Numbered from the stretch's first letter, positions 37,056 to 50,800 are shown. The stretch is DNA of 64,000 bases from Riptortus pedestris (GCA_019009955.1 CM032233.1:100281001-100345000), one strand, 5' to 3'. The notes: a model not told the origin generated them from the letters alone. Program-made: numbers and translations.

Positions 37056-38625
37056 TTTATCAAGTGTCAACATTTCAATGTTCTATTACCATTAGTTCTC
37101 AAGATCAAGGAAAACTTTGGACTATCTCTCTGACATTTTATTATTATTGATCATCCAAATGCATATGCAGTAATTGGTACTCTACCCAATATCCCAATGA
37201 GTTGCGAACATCTTTACTGAATTTGATCTGTATCCTCTCATTATTGATTCTGCTATAAAATTACACACAATCAGGCAGATAAGCAAATTCCTTTCCTTCT
37301 CGACAGTAGGACTTACTTATGTCCATAAATTATTTTGTGAAGTAGAATAATAACTGAATATTTTATACCAAACTGAAATTTTACTGATAAAGTAACCATA
37401 GTTTCTACAATTAATTAAGGTAGAGTTACCAATAATATCAATATATTTAAACATGGAAGTGAATAATATTATTACTTTATTACTGTTAAATATTAAATTC
37501 TATTTCATGTGACCAAGGCTAATCAGGATGGGTTATCTGCAGATTTTCACCCTTTGGAATAAATACTAAGAAAAAAAAGGACTTTATCTATTTAATATTA
37601 ACACACCCACTCATTTGAAATGCAATAAATTGTCACTGGAATCCAAAATTTACTTTTGTGGCTTGAGAAAGAAGTAACTAATTTTCTAAAAAGGCGTTTG
37701 TTTTTTTTGTTTTTAACACAACATAAATTTCCATTTGAACTCTATATCTAATATAAATCACGCTATATAATGAATAAATGAAATAAATAAGATGAAGAGG
37801 AGCCTATAAGAAGGAACTTGAAGAGCAAATGAGTTCAATCATATACCTTCTGAAGAGAAACATGGTAGTATAGAGGCTTTGGTGTCAAGAACATGTGTGC
37901 TCTTACCATTAGAGTAAGAAAAAAAAAACAGTAAAAAAAAATACCTGTTTTATTTTTTGTCTAAACCAGTTTCTCCCCCTCCCTTTTATTTTTTTTTTGT
38001 ATTTGGTATTTGGAAAGTCATGCATATCTTAGATAATTCATAGTGGAAACTTATTAATCATTCATTAGCAATTAAAGAATACATACATATTCAGTTAAAT
38101 GTGATTTATAAATGAGTGTACACACTTATTATTCAAAGGAGTATCTATTACATGGAAATTAAGAAGAAATGATCATTTTTTTTTTATATATATTTTAAAC
38201 TTCTTTTTTCTTTCTTAATTTTTATTAAATCTCGTAATAAAAACAGTTTCTGAATAACGCTAATACCTTGATTTTTTTCCATCACATAATTTTTTTAAAA
38301 ATTGTAGATTTGAATTTCTTCCTAAGTTATTTTGTATTTTGGATTGTATCATTCCCATTGTTGAAATCATTCTTTCAATAGTTACAGATGAAGCTTTTTT
38401 GTTAAAAGTGGCTCAATTCCTCTAAATACATAGCTCTTAAATTTATTCTTCTTTAAAATAAACTAGCTTTTTATTGGGGGGGGGGGGTTGCCCATAAATT
38501 AAATCATAGTTGAATCACCCCCTGCTTATTATAGTTTGTGATCCGATGAATATGCTCATATATTATTTGTAGTTATGCTTTTATTATAATTAAATTAATT
38601 CTTTCACAAATTATTTATTTTACAG

Positions 38626-38837
38626 AGTGGAAAAAGGAGGAAGAAGTGAAGAAATCCTATGATAAGCCAGTTCCTGGTACAACCTTAAGATGCCTTGACG
38701 ACCCATCTTTTACTTTTGATACCAGTTCTCATGAACAGAAACCATCCTCAGACGTCTTAGAAAAAGCTCATTCACGCTTTGACCAATTCTGGGGAAAAAC
38801 TAATCAAGAAAATTTGGATAATCAGGGTCAAGCATAA
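38626..38837 (+). CDS. Last coding exon of plus-strand gene 1 (C-terminus)
   Basis: The acceptor is ttatttattttacag. The frame entered in phase 1 is open for 70 codons and ends with TAA at 38835. It begins EWKKEEEVKKSYDKPVPGTT, then LRCLDDPSFTFDTSSHEQKP, then LEKAHSRFDQFWGKTNQ, and ends LDNQGQA. The first part looks like a charged amphipathic helix, and the RFDQFWG segment is an aromatic patch that could be a short binding motif; both are inference. Most likely this is the native C-terminus, because the 3' flank turns AT-rich at once. I do not recognise the family. Confidence 0.88.
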
Positions 38838-39070
38838 TAAAAAAAAAATGAAAGTGCTCATAATGATTTTATCACAGTGGAAGGAAAGAATCAAACTGGT
38901 GCTGTAATTTGGCTGCCTGAATAACCGACCATATTTTTAGTTTCAACTTAGAAAATTATTATATTTTGGTGTCTCTACAAGATTTGATAAAATGTTTAAC
39001 AATAAGATTTTATAAAAATATAGTATATTTATTTAAGTTTATAGTAAACTATTCGATGTGAATAAACCAA
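38838..39070 (+). other. Probable 3' UTR and polyadenylation signal
   Basis: The first canonical AATAAA after the stop lies at 39061-39066. Further AATAAA hexamers follow near 39298 and 39543, so longer 3' ends are possible. Confidence 0.45.
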
Positions 39071-40706
39071 AAATTAAAGAGAAACCAAATCTTGAAAATG
39101 GACAAAAGTATGTAATAAAAGAATTCTATTGTCATTCTATTATTATGTAAGATAACAAAAATAATTAATACCCGAATGATTTTGTTTTACTGGTTTTTTT
39201 TTTTCTTTCAATCTACAGAATGCCTAAATTTTCTACGTGAAAATTAATTATTGATGTGATATAACATTTAGATTTTTACAATGTTTAACCATAAGAAATA
39301 AATTCCTGTTATATAATGGCACTAATAGACTTTGCAAAAAAGAAAAAAAAGGAAAAAAAAGAAAATAACCTAGATATTATACTTTGTCCATAGTTAAAAG
39401 CTAAGTATGCATATTCATTTTAAAAATTATTAATTATCTATGCTGTTTATTCAAATTGTTATAATTTTCATAATATAAAACTAACAGATGTCAGTAGCTT
39501 AAGTGGACAGGTTTCCAATAAAAATGATTAAATTTGTTAATTAATAAACATTAGCTATATTTTATCTTGTGCTTATGTGGGATAATATAGAAATAATTGT
39601 TCCCGTTTATCATTCAATACAAATATTTGAGTTTTCAGTAAAATCATTGAAAATTGCAAATGTTTTATTTTTTAATTTTATAACATAGTGACTCCTCACA
39701 TAAATATTATATTTGTGTTGAGATACATTATTGCAATGGTACAAATAATATAGTGATGAAACTGTTTTCCTATCTATGTTATAACATTTTGATCTTCAGT
39801 TATCGATCATTTTCTTTAAAATACGCCAAAAACTTGTATAAAAACTAGTCTTTGTATGGGAAAATAAACTAAGAAGATTCACTTCTCTCAATGTACTATA
39901 TATTTTTAAGTCACTGTGGAAAAAGGGGACATTTAGTTTCCTGAGGAGCACAATCAATCTATATGAGCACTAATGACTTACAATACCTCTCAGTGGAGAA
40001 AATTAACTCCAGTGACAGGTCTATCAACTCAATCATATAAAATGGCTAACCATTTAATTGCTTTTTTGACTGTCAATGTTCTAATATTATATTGAAGAAG
40101 TTACAATATAAATTTATTCATTTTAGCTTACATTAATTAATATCATTTTTGCAATAATTGAGCAGATTTCTTTAAATTCAATATAATTTGGCTTATTAGT
40201 TTTGGCTATAAATTGTATTAATATACTAAGAGGGATAAGAATTTCTAAAGCAGCAACAAATTTACTCCTTTCCCCAAGATTTTAGTTTTTGTATAGAGAC
40301 TTAAAAATAAAATGATTAATGAGACTTGCTTGTTTAAAAACATAAATTGGAAAAGAAATTGTTGAGAATGTTAGCTCCAAGCGCTGGAATAAAGATTTTG
40401 TCAGTTATAGAATGTAGTATTAATGATGCAGGGAAAATATTGCATAACTATCTAGTACTATGTATGACATGGAAAGTCGATAAGCTTTATTCTGAAAGAA
40501 AAAAACAGAAGTAACTACAATTTTTTTTTTCATGTTGCTTTAACTTAAAATTAAATATTCTGAGAAAGAACAACTACTTAAACAGCTTTTCATGTGTTGG
40601 AGAATTTCTTGTTGTTTGCTTTTAAACTTTTGCGTTTAATGCCTTAACCTACTCTTCTTCTCCAAACTGGCTTTCTGATCTAGCGGTCTTCTCGTCACGC
40701 TTCATT

Positions 40707-40885
40707 ATGCTAATTTGTGGTAGCTCTATGGGTATCTTCATCAGACTATTATCGGTCTGGATGGTCCGCAGTCTGGGTCTAATTGATCATGCCCCTGGTA
40801 CCCATCCAGACCAACAATAGTGGTAGTCTGGATGAATAACCAGAAGAAGGTGGCCATAGGGATACCGAAAATTAGCACACACACA
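40707..40885. repeat. Fold-back repeat
   Basis: The left side (gctaatttgtggtagctcta, atgggtatcttcatcagact, ggtctggatgg) is mirrored on the right by ccatccagacc, agtctggatga, ccatagggatacc and aaattagc. The arms are about 55-75 bp with a deletion in the left arm, and the loop is about 38 bp. Confidence 0.7.
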
Positions 40886-41437
40886 AACACTTCTTCAATA
40901 AAGTTTATCTTGCTATTTTTATTTATTTTTTTAAAACCAGACTATAAATGGCCCATGACTCCCTTATGCAAGGTAGTAGGTAAAATAAAATGTTTCTCTA
41001 CAATAAGAATGATGCGAACTAAAATAGTTTCAAAACACTGTTCTTTTACAAAAAAAAAAAAACATTTTTTCTAGCTTTAATTATTTCCTTACAAAGGTAA
41101 TTAATCCTTTATTTTAAGTAGTTGATAACTTTTTCAAGTTTACTGTACATCTGTTCAGAATTTTTCATTTGTAGTTTTAATTTTTCCGTTCATAGTATTG
41201 AACTACTATTGACTTACATAACAGGATTAATGTTTACCTTTTTCATATTCTTGAATCCATGCTGAATAAAGATAAAATCTTGGCATGGACCAATACATCC
41301 TATGAACTATTTACAAGCAAAATAGTTTGTTAAAAAGAATATTTAATGCACACTTCAAATTTTAATTTTTATAGTATCTGATTAGGTATCTTTTTTTTCT
41401 TTTTAGTAATTGTTTTTCAATTAATTTCCTTTTTATT

Positions 41438-41588
41438 GTTGTAATTTCAGTTGTATTATTACAGGTTTTGATTATATGCTCTTAATCCTATTAAAAGCTT
41501 TATTCCTATTATTAAGATTTTGGATGTAATATATGCGTTTAAGAGTAAGGTCTTTAATATTTATTCAAACCATTCTTTGAACTATGTT
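41438..41588 (+). repeat. 150-bp direct repeat, copy 2
   Basis: Same orientation as the copy at 36634-36784, with only a few substitutions and small changes at the left end. Confidence 0.9.
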
Positions 41589-42005
41589 TTGATTTTGAAA
41601 TACTTCTATTGTCTGATTTCTACAATTAGAATACATTTCATAGTTTATCTAATACTTTTGAATTTAAGAGATAAAAAAAAATAAATTGTTGTTCTCACAT
41701 TAATGTAATTTATAGCTTTACAGCAGTATTTGTAATAAAATTAAATATTTTGCTTCAGATTAATTAAATAAATTCAGTTCTATCAAAAATGCAAGATATC
41801 CATATTCGAAATATAAATGTGAGTGTATTATATATTTTAAATTAAAATTAATATATTTGTCATTATATTGATTGTAAATGGAATTTCATGAAAAGTTATT
41901 AATTATTGAGATATTCATTCTAAGCAGTATGATTATGGTTGGAACCCAGATACTAATATATCAGACACAATATAAACACTTTTTTTTAATCAGTTGAACA
42001 TGAAA

Positions 42006-42010
42006 CACAT

Positions 42011-42063
<53 letters not shown>
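42006..42063. repeat. (CA)n microsatellite
   Basis: About 28 CA units. Confidence 0.95.
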
Positions 42064-42066
<3 letters not shown>

Positions 42067-43055
42067 ATACAGGGCTTAATAATTGTTATGTACTATTTAA
42101 AAAATATAATTTAATAGTTTTTATACGCAAATTTAAAATGTTAATAACTAAGCAATCTATTTAAAAGTGTTACTCAAAAATTTTTATTTATTTATTTTTA
42201 ACTTGTTTGAAATATATACAGTTTATGTATAGTAATAAATGATGTGTTATCTTAAAAAAGATTTTTATAATGCAAAGTTAGTTAAGCATTTGATGTTTTA
42301 CTAGTCCTGTTTCTATGTCAAACCTTTTTATGATTAATGTTACCCCACAAAAAAAAAATTCATAAATGTTAGTATATGAATTTGTTGTATTGATATATTA
42401 CTACTTATATTAAAAACAGAATTTAAGTGACATATAATAGTCTATTCCGAGGAAAAGTTATAATAATGTCACTTTGGGTATGAAATACTCTACTATGAGA
42501 ATATAGCCTTCCTCACCTCCAGCCAATTATAATTCCTTACGTCCTATAGTTGTAAGAAATCATTATGAGCATGATATTTAGGTTTAGGGATATTATAAAG
42601 CTTTGAGGAAAATCTCTAAAAACTATGTGCTACAAATTTTAGCCTATGGAGTTGTAATTTATATACATACATATGTGAACACATAAATAAGATTTATAGG
42701 TGTAAAGATAAATAAATATATATATGTATAAATAAATTGTAGGATAAATGTGAAATTAATCCTTTATACAATGGAGTCATAAAACTGAAGTATTGGGAAA
42801 ATATGAATTGATATTGAATGATTACTGTTAGAATATCATTGCTGTGATATTGAGATACTGCTCCCACCATACTATACATGATCAATTGAGTTATTTTTTT
42901 TTAACTTAATTTTTTATTAATAACATGTAGTAGTAATAACTGATATGACTGAGTATGTCCTGAAATAATAGTGCAATGCAATGATATCATCTTTATCATA
43001 ACCTTATATTAAAATATTTTTTCTAAATGTTCTTATTTTTTTTTTTTATGCATTA

Positions 43056-43094
<39 letters not shown>

Positions 43095-43649
43095 ATGTTA
43101 ATATGCCTAAAATAATATATGACTGATGTTATATTTGGTTCTGCATGTTTGACCTTGAGTGATGTGCGGTATATTTTAAAATAAATATGTAGGACGTTTT
43201 TATTTTGCGATTTTCTCTTCTCACTTCAATTGTATGTTGATATGTACCTATTTGTGTGTTGTTATTCGACTGTGAGTGCTTCAATTTTTTTTTAAATTAA
43301 ATTATTTCTTTAATATATGGTATTGACAAGATGTTATATCACTGCAAAGTTATATGAGGGACTTTTTTTAACATTATGCATCTCAAGAAAAGGTATATAT
43401 CTTCAATTACACAATGTATGAACCATTTTGTTTAACAGGGGTTAATGTCTTTATAGTAAAGTATGTTCCACAAGAAAGGATTAAAACATTCTGATAATGC
43501 AACCTTCTGTTTTTCTTTATATTTCCCTCAAGATAATTTTCCTTGCCCATTTTACCCATGTGGGTTTTACCAAAACTCTTAATTAGAGTAAAATCAGTAT
43601 CTAGCACATAATGTAAACCGACAAATACACAGACATAGACACTTGGATG

Positions 43650-43654
<5 letters not shown>

Positions 43655-43728
<74 letters not shown>
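43655..43728. repeat. Compound (CA)n(TA)n microsatellite
   Basis: About 14 AC units followed by about 22 AT units. Confidence 0.95.
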
Positions 43729-44018
43729 TGAAACACACACACAGTTCAATTTGGACTATGATGGTCAAAGAAGAGGACATACATCAGGTAACTTGCTGAC
43801 TTAATTGCCTCGAGTTTATAAACATATTATATTTTTCTGGATTAACAGCTTGCATTAGAGATTGTGACATTATCTAGTGTTCTCAGTCCTACTTGGGGGC
43901 CTCAATGTCATATAGACGCTTGACAAAAATGTAGAACACACTTGCCCCTTGGATAGTGGGGTGTGTTTAACTAGCTAAAATTATTGGTTAAGTGGTAACT
44001 GTTGGATTAACCAGTCAA

Positions 44019-44020
<2 letters not shown>

Positions 44021-44065
<45 letters not shown>

Positions 44066-44177
44066 CCACGACTCTGTATTTAGAAAACCTCATTTAGGAT
44101 TTAGCCCTAAAGGTCCCTCTGCTTACCCTGCAAAATTGCTAAGTTCTGAAAACACAACTTTCAGTAGGATGCAAAAG

Positions 44178-44249
<72 letters not shown>
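44021..44249. repeat. Two (TA)n tracts, the second passing into (TG)n
   Basis: (TA)n at 44021-44061 and 44179-44226 bracket a unique stretch of about 115 bp; the second runs into (TG)n to 44249. Confidence 0.9.
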
Positions 44250-45844
44250 ATTTAAAAAATACATTCCACATATTAAATTATTTAGGGGGATCATTTTTGT
44301 GACAACATATGCAACCAGTTTCCAAAGGGATATTTATTTCAGACAAAATAATTAATAGATAACTGCGATCCTATTTCTTTCCTAAAATTGTTAAAAATAA
44401 AATATTGTAGGAAAGGTACAGGTAATAAAAAATACTACGTTTTTTGAACTTTATAAAACAATTAAAAATATTATTCATATTTTTATACAATGCCATATAT
44501 ATTTTGCATTTGATAATGTAACACATGTCATACATGTAGCTTACAAAAACTATTCTAATCAATAATATGTAAGATCAAAGAGTTCTTTTAGAACTTAATT
44601 AAGTCCACATAAAAATAGTTTATCCATTTGTAAGTATAATCAGTTCTAAAAATTACTCTAATAACATGCAACAGTTTTAATTTGAAATAGATGATTATAA
44701 TTGTATTTGGAAATAGCAAGTGGCAAGAGTGTTATACTATTCTCATAATTTAAAATGCAGAAGTACCAATTTGGCAAAAATGAATTTTTCTTTATAATAT
44801 ATATATATATTATAACATAAAGTGTCCCAAATCCACCTTCATGATGAGCTATCTATGTATTTTAAATTTTCAAAAACTTTAAGTTAGCCTGATATATATT
44901 TTTAAATTGGCCCCAATTTTTTTTTCTTTTTTTATATGATTGAAAATGAGGAAATAAATACATTTTTTTTAAAATGTTTTAGCTACATACTCTTGTGTTT
45001 TGGGGCATTACAATCAAAGAAAAATTCAGAGGAAAAAAGATAATTTTTTTCTATTTTGGTGCATTGTACTCTGTAAAAATTTTCTTAAGCTTAAAATCTT
45101 CTTTCTTATGGGAACAGTAATAAAATAAATAAATATATTGGAAATAAATATTTCCTTATGAAAGGGACACAATAGTCATTTCAACAGTTGCCTGTCTTGC
45201 CAGAAGCTGAGGTATTGACAAGAATATCAATAATGAATCCATATATATATTTGTTTGAGTCTATAATTTTAATGTATTATTCTAAAAAACATTTAGCAAC
45301 TAGAGAATATCACATAACTAACTGATGAAATGGTATCAGATAAACTACAAGTTTACACAGTACCTTCAAATAGTTATAGCGCCACATTATTTTCTATTCA
45401 TTACTACTAATATATGTACATATAAAAATAAACTCTAAACAGGAATATAATATAATCTTTTATTGAGTCTTCTAAAAGAAGTTTTGAAAAGAAATGGAAA
45501 TATATATTGTCTTAATTTTAAAGTCCTTAGCTCCAGATTTCCATAAAAATCATTATAGTTAAATATTCCATTTGTATTTAAAATTTAACTTAACTTAGAT
45601 TTAAAAAATCAAAAATAAAATAAAGTCATCTCAGTAAAATATTTTAGAATTTAAACAAAATATAACCCTTTAATCACTTAAAAATGAATTTAAAGCACAT
45701 TTATGAAAGAAAAAAATCAAAATACTTTTGTTTTAATGCAGGTTTTCAAATTGGTATTTTATTCCTTTTAAAGGTTTTTGTATTGAAAATATGGTTACTA
45801 TGTAAATAGGGGTTGGGTGTTTTACTTATATGATAAGTGCAGAG

Positions 45845-45875
<31 letters not shown>

Positions 45876-46535
45876 TATTTACTACGAAAAACATGAATAA
45901 ATAAATTGGAAACCTGGAGAAAGCCTTATTTCGTCATAAAGTGGCAAATTAGTGAATTCCCCTGAATGTTTTTGTTTTTTTAGTTATAAAGTTATTACCA
46001 AAAATATGAAATTTAGGTATATGTAAGTAATTCTATACATACATATATTCTATCGATGCAAATCATTATAGTATAAAATCGTAATTCTAAAGCATAAAAA
46101 TACATAGGAGCACCAACAGTTATGTACATATAAATATAATATATAGGAATATACATGAAAATGATGATTTATTAAATCATCATATTGAAACACTCAGAAC
46201 AATTCTGAAACGTAAGTATCAAAAATATAAGTTTTTTAATTTATTTTTAAATTTTATAAATATGAAATTTGTAAGACTCTTTTTTTTTATATAGGAACTT
46301 TTATGTAAATAAACAATCATCAATTAAAATTAAATTATTATAACATTAGAATTCTATAATAATAACTCTTAGTTGCTCATTGTTCTTCATTTAAATGGTG
46401 TAAATTTCATCCAGTTCAGAAACCTTTAATATTTCAGGCCATTTATATTGTCATAGTGTATTTTTGTGTATATACATGTGTTTAATATTTAAAACAGTGT
46501 AAAATCTATGCAAAAATCAATTTGTACAAATTAAA

Positions 46536-46645
46536 TTAATTTAAATTTAAAATGATAAAATTAAAGAGTTTATGATTTTTAGTTCCATCTTTTGATTCAG
46601 TGCATGCGAATATATGAAAGGAAATGATGCTGACTGTTCCTGAGC
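46536..46645 (-). CDS. Candidate last exon of minus-strand gene 2
   Basis: On the minus strand an excellent acceptor (aaaatgttttttcag) ends at 46646. Entered in phase 1, as gene 2 requires, the frame is open for about 36 codons and ends in TAA at 46538-46536. The peptide includes SGTVSIISFHIFACTESKDG. It could be the 3' terminal exon joined to the exon at 50801, with the second piggyBac relic in the intervening intron. Support is only an acceptor plus phase, and the C-terminal part is AT-biased. Confidence 0.28.
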
Positions 46646-46979
46646 CTGAAAAAACATTTTAAATTAATATTTTGTAATTTTCAAAACAAGTTGCTTTATA
46701 TGCAAGTATGTATAAAATTGCGCGTGTGTGTTTATATATGTCTGTAAATCTACCAGCAATCTTTCCATCCACCCCACTAACCTCCAATAAATGAACACAG
46801 TATCTTATTAGCCGAAGAGAAAAACCCTATGCTTGCATGGTTTTTTCATTTCAGTTTATTGCCTATATAATGAAGTGACTCAGGACCACTTCTCAGAGTT
46901 TTGTAGGATATACCAGGAGATGGAGAGTAATGAATTACTTGGGCCAAGGCATAACATCCCCAGTCTAATAATTATAAGA

Positions 46980-48104
46980 TTAACCCTCGGTCGGGCGTGT
47001 CAAAAATATTCCGCCTTCGGGCGCGTGTATCTCAGAGATACAACCTCAACCGTTTTTACGGAAATACAGTTTTTTAATATATATTTTGCACTAAAATGTT
47101 CAGTGTGTAATTAGAAATCATATCTGAGGAAGTATTTGTTTGAAAGAAGTAAACAATTTTCAAAATTGACACGTACTATAATAAAAAAAATCATGGTAGA
47201 TAATATAACCAAGTTGGTTATAGATTCATTGTTATTAAAACCGTGGACGATAATTTTAAAATATAATTAAAACATACAAATACCAAAAGAAATAGTTTAA
47301 ATGCATGTGTCTAAATTATTCATAATTCATTTCAGTTTGTGAACAATATAAACAAAATATCTAAATATAATTTCATTCAAAAATAAGTAGAACGAAATCA
47401 CTTTTAGATAAGACTTATTAAAAATCATCTAAATTTTAATGTACTAATCCTTTTAAAAATACCAGTTTAATTATTATCTCTTTTGCAGAGCTGCATTACA
47501 ATTAGGACAAGGCGTGGAACTATGTTGTAAACAAATTTTGCTTTTGCAAATCTCACAAGAATAATGAGTAAACCTACATTTCTTTTCAGTTTTGCTTGGT
47601 TCACATCATTTGCTTTAGTTCGTTGTAGTAGAGGGACTTTTTTTATGCTGTTCTGTACTTGAGTTCAATGTATGGTTCAATGAGGCTCTGTACTCGTCAA
47701 GTTTCGTCCCTAGTTCGGTTGGTAAACGTCTACTGTTGTCACTGCGTCATACAATATTTTCTTGAATAAGTTCTTCTGAAAGCTCATGTATGAGCAAAAT
47801 AATAGAAAAATGGGTTTATATAATTCCATCCAATAAAGAGAAAGTTAATTGATGTATATATTGATGAAATACAGATTTCAAAAAAACTTTCGAGATTGGG
47901 CGCGTGGTATCTAGGAGATTAAACTGAATGACAGGTGAAATACACGACTCCATCAAACGCAGTGACACTACTGACCTTGAGGGGGGGGGGTCCTATAAAG
48001 CACATAACTCGAAGCACTACACCACCACTCTCTGCTAGGAAGAGTGGCAAATATTTTTCAAGAAACTGTGTATCTGAGAGATCACGCGCCCGACGGAGGC
48101 TTAA
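46980..48104 (-). mobile_element. Second piggyBac-like transposon relic
   Basis: TTAA occurs at both edges (46980-46983 and 48101-48104). The terminal inverted repeats read CCCTCGGTCGGGCGTGT on the left and GCCTCCGTCGGGCGCGT on the right (reversed). Internal copies of a gggcgcgtg-type motif occur near 47017, 47898 and 48082. The copy is about 1.1 kb and keeps only the 3' part of a transposase on the minus strand. It differs in its termini from the relic at 9469, so two piggyBac families have been here. Confidence 0.88.
47474..47815 (-). pseudogene. C-terminal fragment of a piggyBac transposase
   Basis: The minus-strand frame runs from about 47815 to TAA at 47476-47474. It reads LIHELSEELIQENIV, then RRLPTELGTKLDEYRASLN, and finally a cysteine-rich tail with KKCRFTHYSCEICKSKICLQ and CPNC. 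The end matches the C-terminal cross-brace zinc finger of piggyBac transposases, which binds the transposon end. In-frame stops interrupt it (after IQENIV, and two more just before the Cys-rich part), so it is dead. The catalytic core is absent. Confidence 0.8.
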
Positions 48105-49789
48105 GTATTATTTTAGGAATTCTCTGTTGTTATAATTGCTCTCAATTCTTTTAATTGTTCACTATTAATTTTAATTTATTTGACAATATATCACTTTTAC
48201 GACTTTTTCAGGGAATTCTTTTTATTATACATAATCATTAATATTATTTTTAGCTAACTACTTAACATCTTCTAGTTTTTGTTTCTATAGCTCTCAGAAC
48301 TTCCTATTTGTTTACAATTTCATCAGATATTGATGTTTAATTAATGAAAAAAAGACTCACCTTTCTCACATTTAAAACTATAATAAATATGTGTGGGGAA
48401 TTTAAATGTATTCAAAAGTGGAATATTTATAGGCTTCTAACCTATACAAAAATTTTGTCCAAAGAACTGACCAAACTAACAAATTTCACATCTATTATTA
48501 TCGTGTTAATTACTATGACAAATTAAATTTATGGCAGTCATTTTCCTTCCCATTTTGTCGGGTTAGATAAGACAAATATTAGAGAAACTAAAAAATGATA
48601 GCATGACAGATATTAAAAGAATTGTTACTATAATATAAAGACAGGAATTGAGAGAGAAAAGAAACAATTATTTGTACTAACATTATGGCTCTCATACTAG
48701 GTGCCAGTACAAGGTAGGAAATTCAAATAGTAGTTTTAGCGGGTGACTTAAATAATCCATTATTAGAAGATATACACACATTCTAAATTAAATATTCTAT
48801 TAGGCACTTTATTTCATTTCATTTTTTTAACAAAAAATCTCATAAAAATCCATGGAATATTTCATACTGGTTAAATTCTAGAAAGCACTTAAGAAAGGCT
48901 TTACTATTGTCACTCAAGACAGAGAGTGACTTTGGAGCACCAGTTACCCTAATTTTAGAATCATAGTGCTAGTTATCTAATTATCTAGAAAGCATAAAAA
49001 GATTTTAATACTGTACCTGAAATATTTAGGTCCAACTCTTGTTCAATCATCTTCTTCTGAGAGGTGCACTACATCTAACTGGTCTATGAAAGGTAGAAAT
49101 TCAAAAATCAGTCTATATCAACAAACACACACACACACAACACACACGTATAATATACATACATATGCATATGTAAAATGCAAAATTTATCAAAATTAGA
49201 TTTTTATTTGTTATTCATTTATTTTTAAATTGTTAAATTTGGAGGGTACATTAGAAATATTAATAAATTCATGATTCATTAACAGTGGTCAAGTTTGTAA
49301 CTTATTTATAGGAGTAACCCCCACTGTTTTTGTAATAAAATATCTAAATAATTAAACTTGTTGTTTCTACATAACCAAAATTATTTGTAGGTAAGGCAAG
49401 TTAGAAAGAAAAAATTCTTGGGGTCATATCAATGTAACAGCTTAAAAATTAGTTAATTTAATATTTTTAAGCCCAAAATGTTTTCTGTAATAAAATATTT
49501 GTTATAGTAGATTGTAAATGGCCTTATATGAATTTTTTATTCTTTTTATATTGATAGAATTTGTGATAAGACCTTTTGAAATGAGCTAAATACTTGCATT
49601 CAGTAGAAAAAGCAGCCCCCACCCTTTAAAATAAGATTATTATTATTCTTGATGAAATTAATTAAAACCTTCTTAAGCCAGTAAGAAGACTTAATACATA
49701 TACAATGGAAAAGTTTATTTAGTTTAGTTACTAGCTAAGGAAGTGGCTAGAAGCAAAGAGGCTTATTATAATTATTAATTATATTTTTA
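48105..49789. other. AT-rich sequence without assignable features
   Basis: Proposed intron of gene 2. A short (CA)n near 49126-49146 and nothing else that I can support. Confidence 0.5.
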
Positions 49790-50160
49790 ATAAGATTGGT
49801 TCTGTACAATTTTTTGTTCCGACGTGTAATAACAGAGATATTTTGAACTGCTGAAATTCTCCTCCTCTAAACCCCCCCCCTTTCCACTGATCCGATTTCA
49901 GCCATTAACAAACTTGATCTTTAGATTTAAAAAAAGTTTAAATATCGTATATGGTAACAATCAAATTGCAACGTCTAGAGCACTAACAGAAAAAACCCCT
50001 CACACACACACATATGTATAAATAGTTTTGAATGGACCACATTTTTGTCGTTCAATGTGTAGGATTGATGAACGTTTAAGGAAATTTTTTGAAATCGGGC
50101 CATGAGTACGACCTCAATAGCTGATTTTGTTTACGGGAAAGCTTAATGCTGAACGAAAGC
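49790..50160 (+). repeat. Repeat family B, near-complete copy with central (CA)n
   Basis: Same order of blocks as at 29303-29690: aagattggttctgtacaat, a C-rich centre (ctctaaacccccccccttt), tgatccgatttcagccatta, then a short (CA)n, ttgaatggaccacatttttg, and a right end with tgagtacgacctcaatagct. The microsatellite sits between the two halves. Confidence 0.85.
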
Positions 50161-50800
50161 TTTCATATATATAACTTTTATATATTTTTAATAATATAAA
50201 GATTTTACCACGTTTACTTAGTATTTCGGTTAGATATCAAAAGATATGAAGAGATGGTCTAGAGGCCCAGGAAGGAGTCCATAACATATGACCTAGGTTT
50301 GAGACACCCCATAAGCCATACCTTCTTTTATTAAGTTTATAATTATTTAACTTTTCCCCATTAACTTTACAAATAGCATGAGACTTTTAATGTCAAATTT
50401 TTGTTTTTGTAAATGAAATTTAACAATATGTTCTTCATTACTAAATATAAAATAAAACATTACTAATTTATTAACAAATTGAAAAAATTAAAGATCTCTT
50501 ATTCTCATCTGGTAAAATATGTGTTGTGCTCATCTGGTCTTTGATATATATTCGATGTCATCATTGAGTGATCATCAACCCCAGCCTCCTCAGAACTTGT
50601 GTTGGTTCATAATTGCCTTTATCTCCTGCCAAATAAGTATAAGAAATATGTGTGTATGCATATGTATATGTATATGTGTGTGTGTGTACATATATAAGTC
50701 TTTTCCATGTATAACATATGGTCTAATCCTTTGATAATTAATTTCTCTCTTAAGTTCAAATCAATAAACACAGTCAATATATGTTAGATTAAATACATAC

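Larger units (their letters stand above)
34866..38625 (+). other. Last intron of gene 1
   Basis: Holds an inverted pair of Penelope-like terminal pieces around a 150-bp repeat (36344-37055), a poly(G) run near 38477, and otherwise AT-rich sequence with no exon candidate that I could support. Confidence 0.6.
39071..46500. other. Region between the two genes
   Basis: No coding exon is supported on either strand. It contains a fold-back repeat (40707-40885), the second 150-bp repeat (41438-41588), (CA)n at 42006-42063, (TA)n at 43057-43091, and compound (CA)/(TA) tracts at 43655-43728, 44021-44061 and 44179-44249. Frames that span these tracts translate to simple IYIY or CVCV repeats and are not genes. 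Confidence 0.6.

Noticed and set aside
43407..44255. Frames of 87-111 codons on both strands
   Set aside because: They are driven by (CA)n and (TA)n tracts; the non-repetitive parts lack splice sites or recognisable domains.
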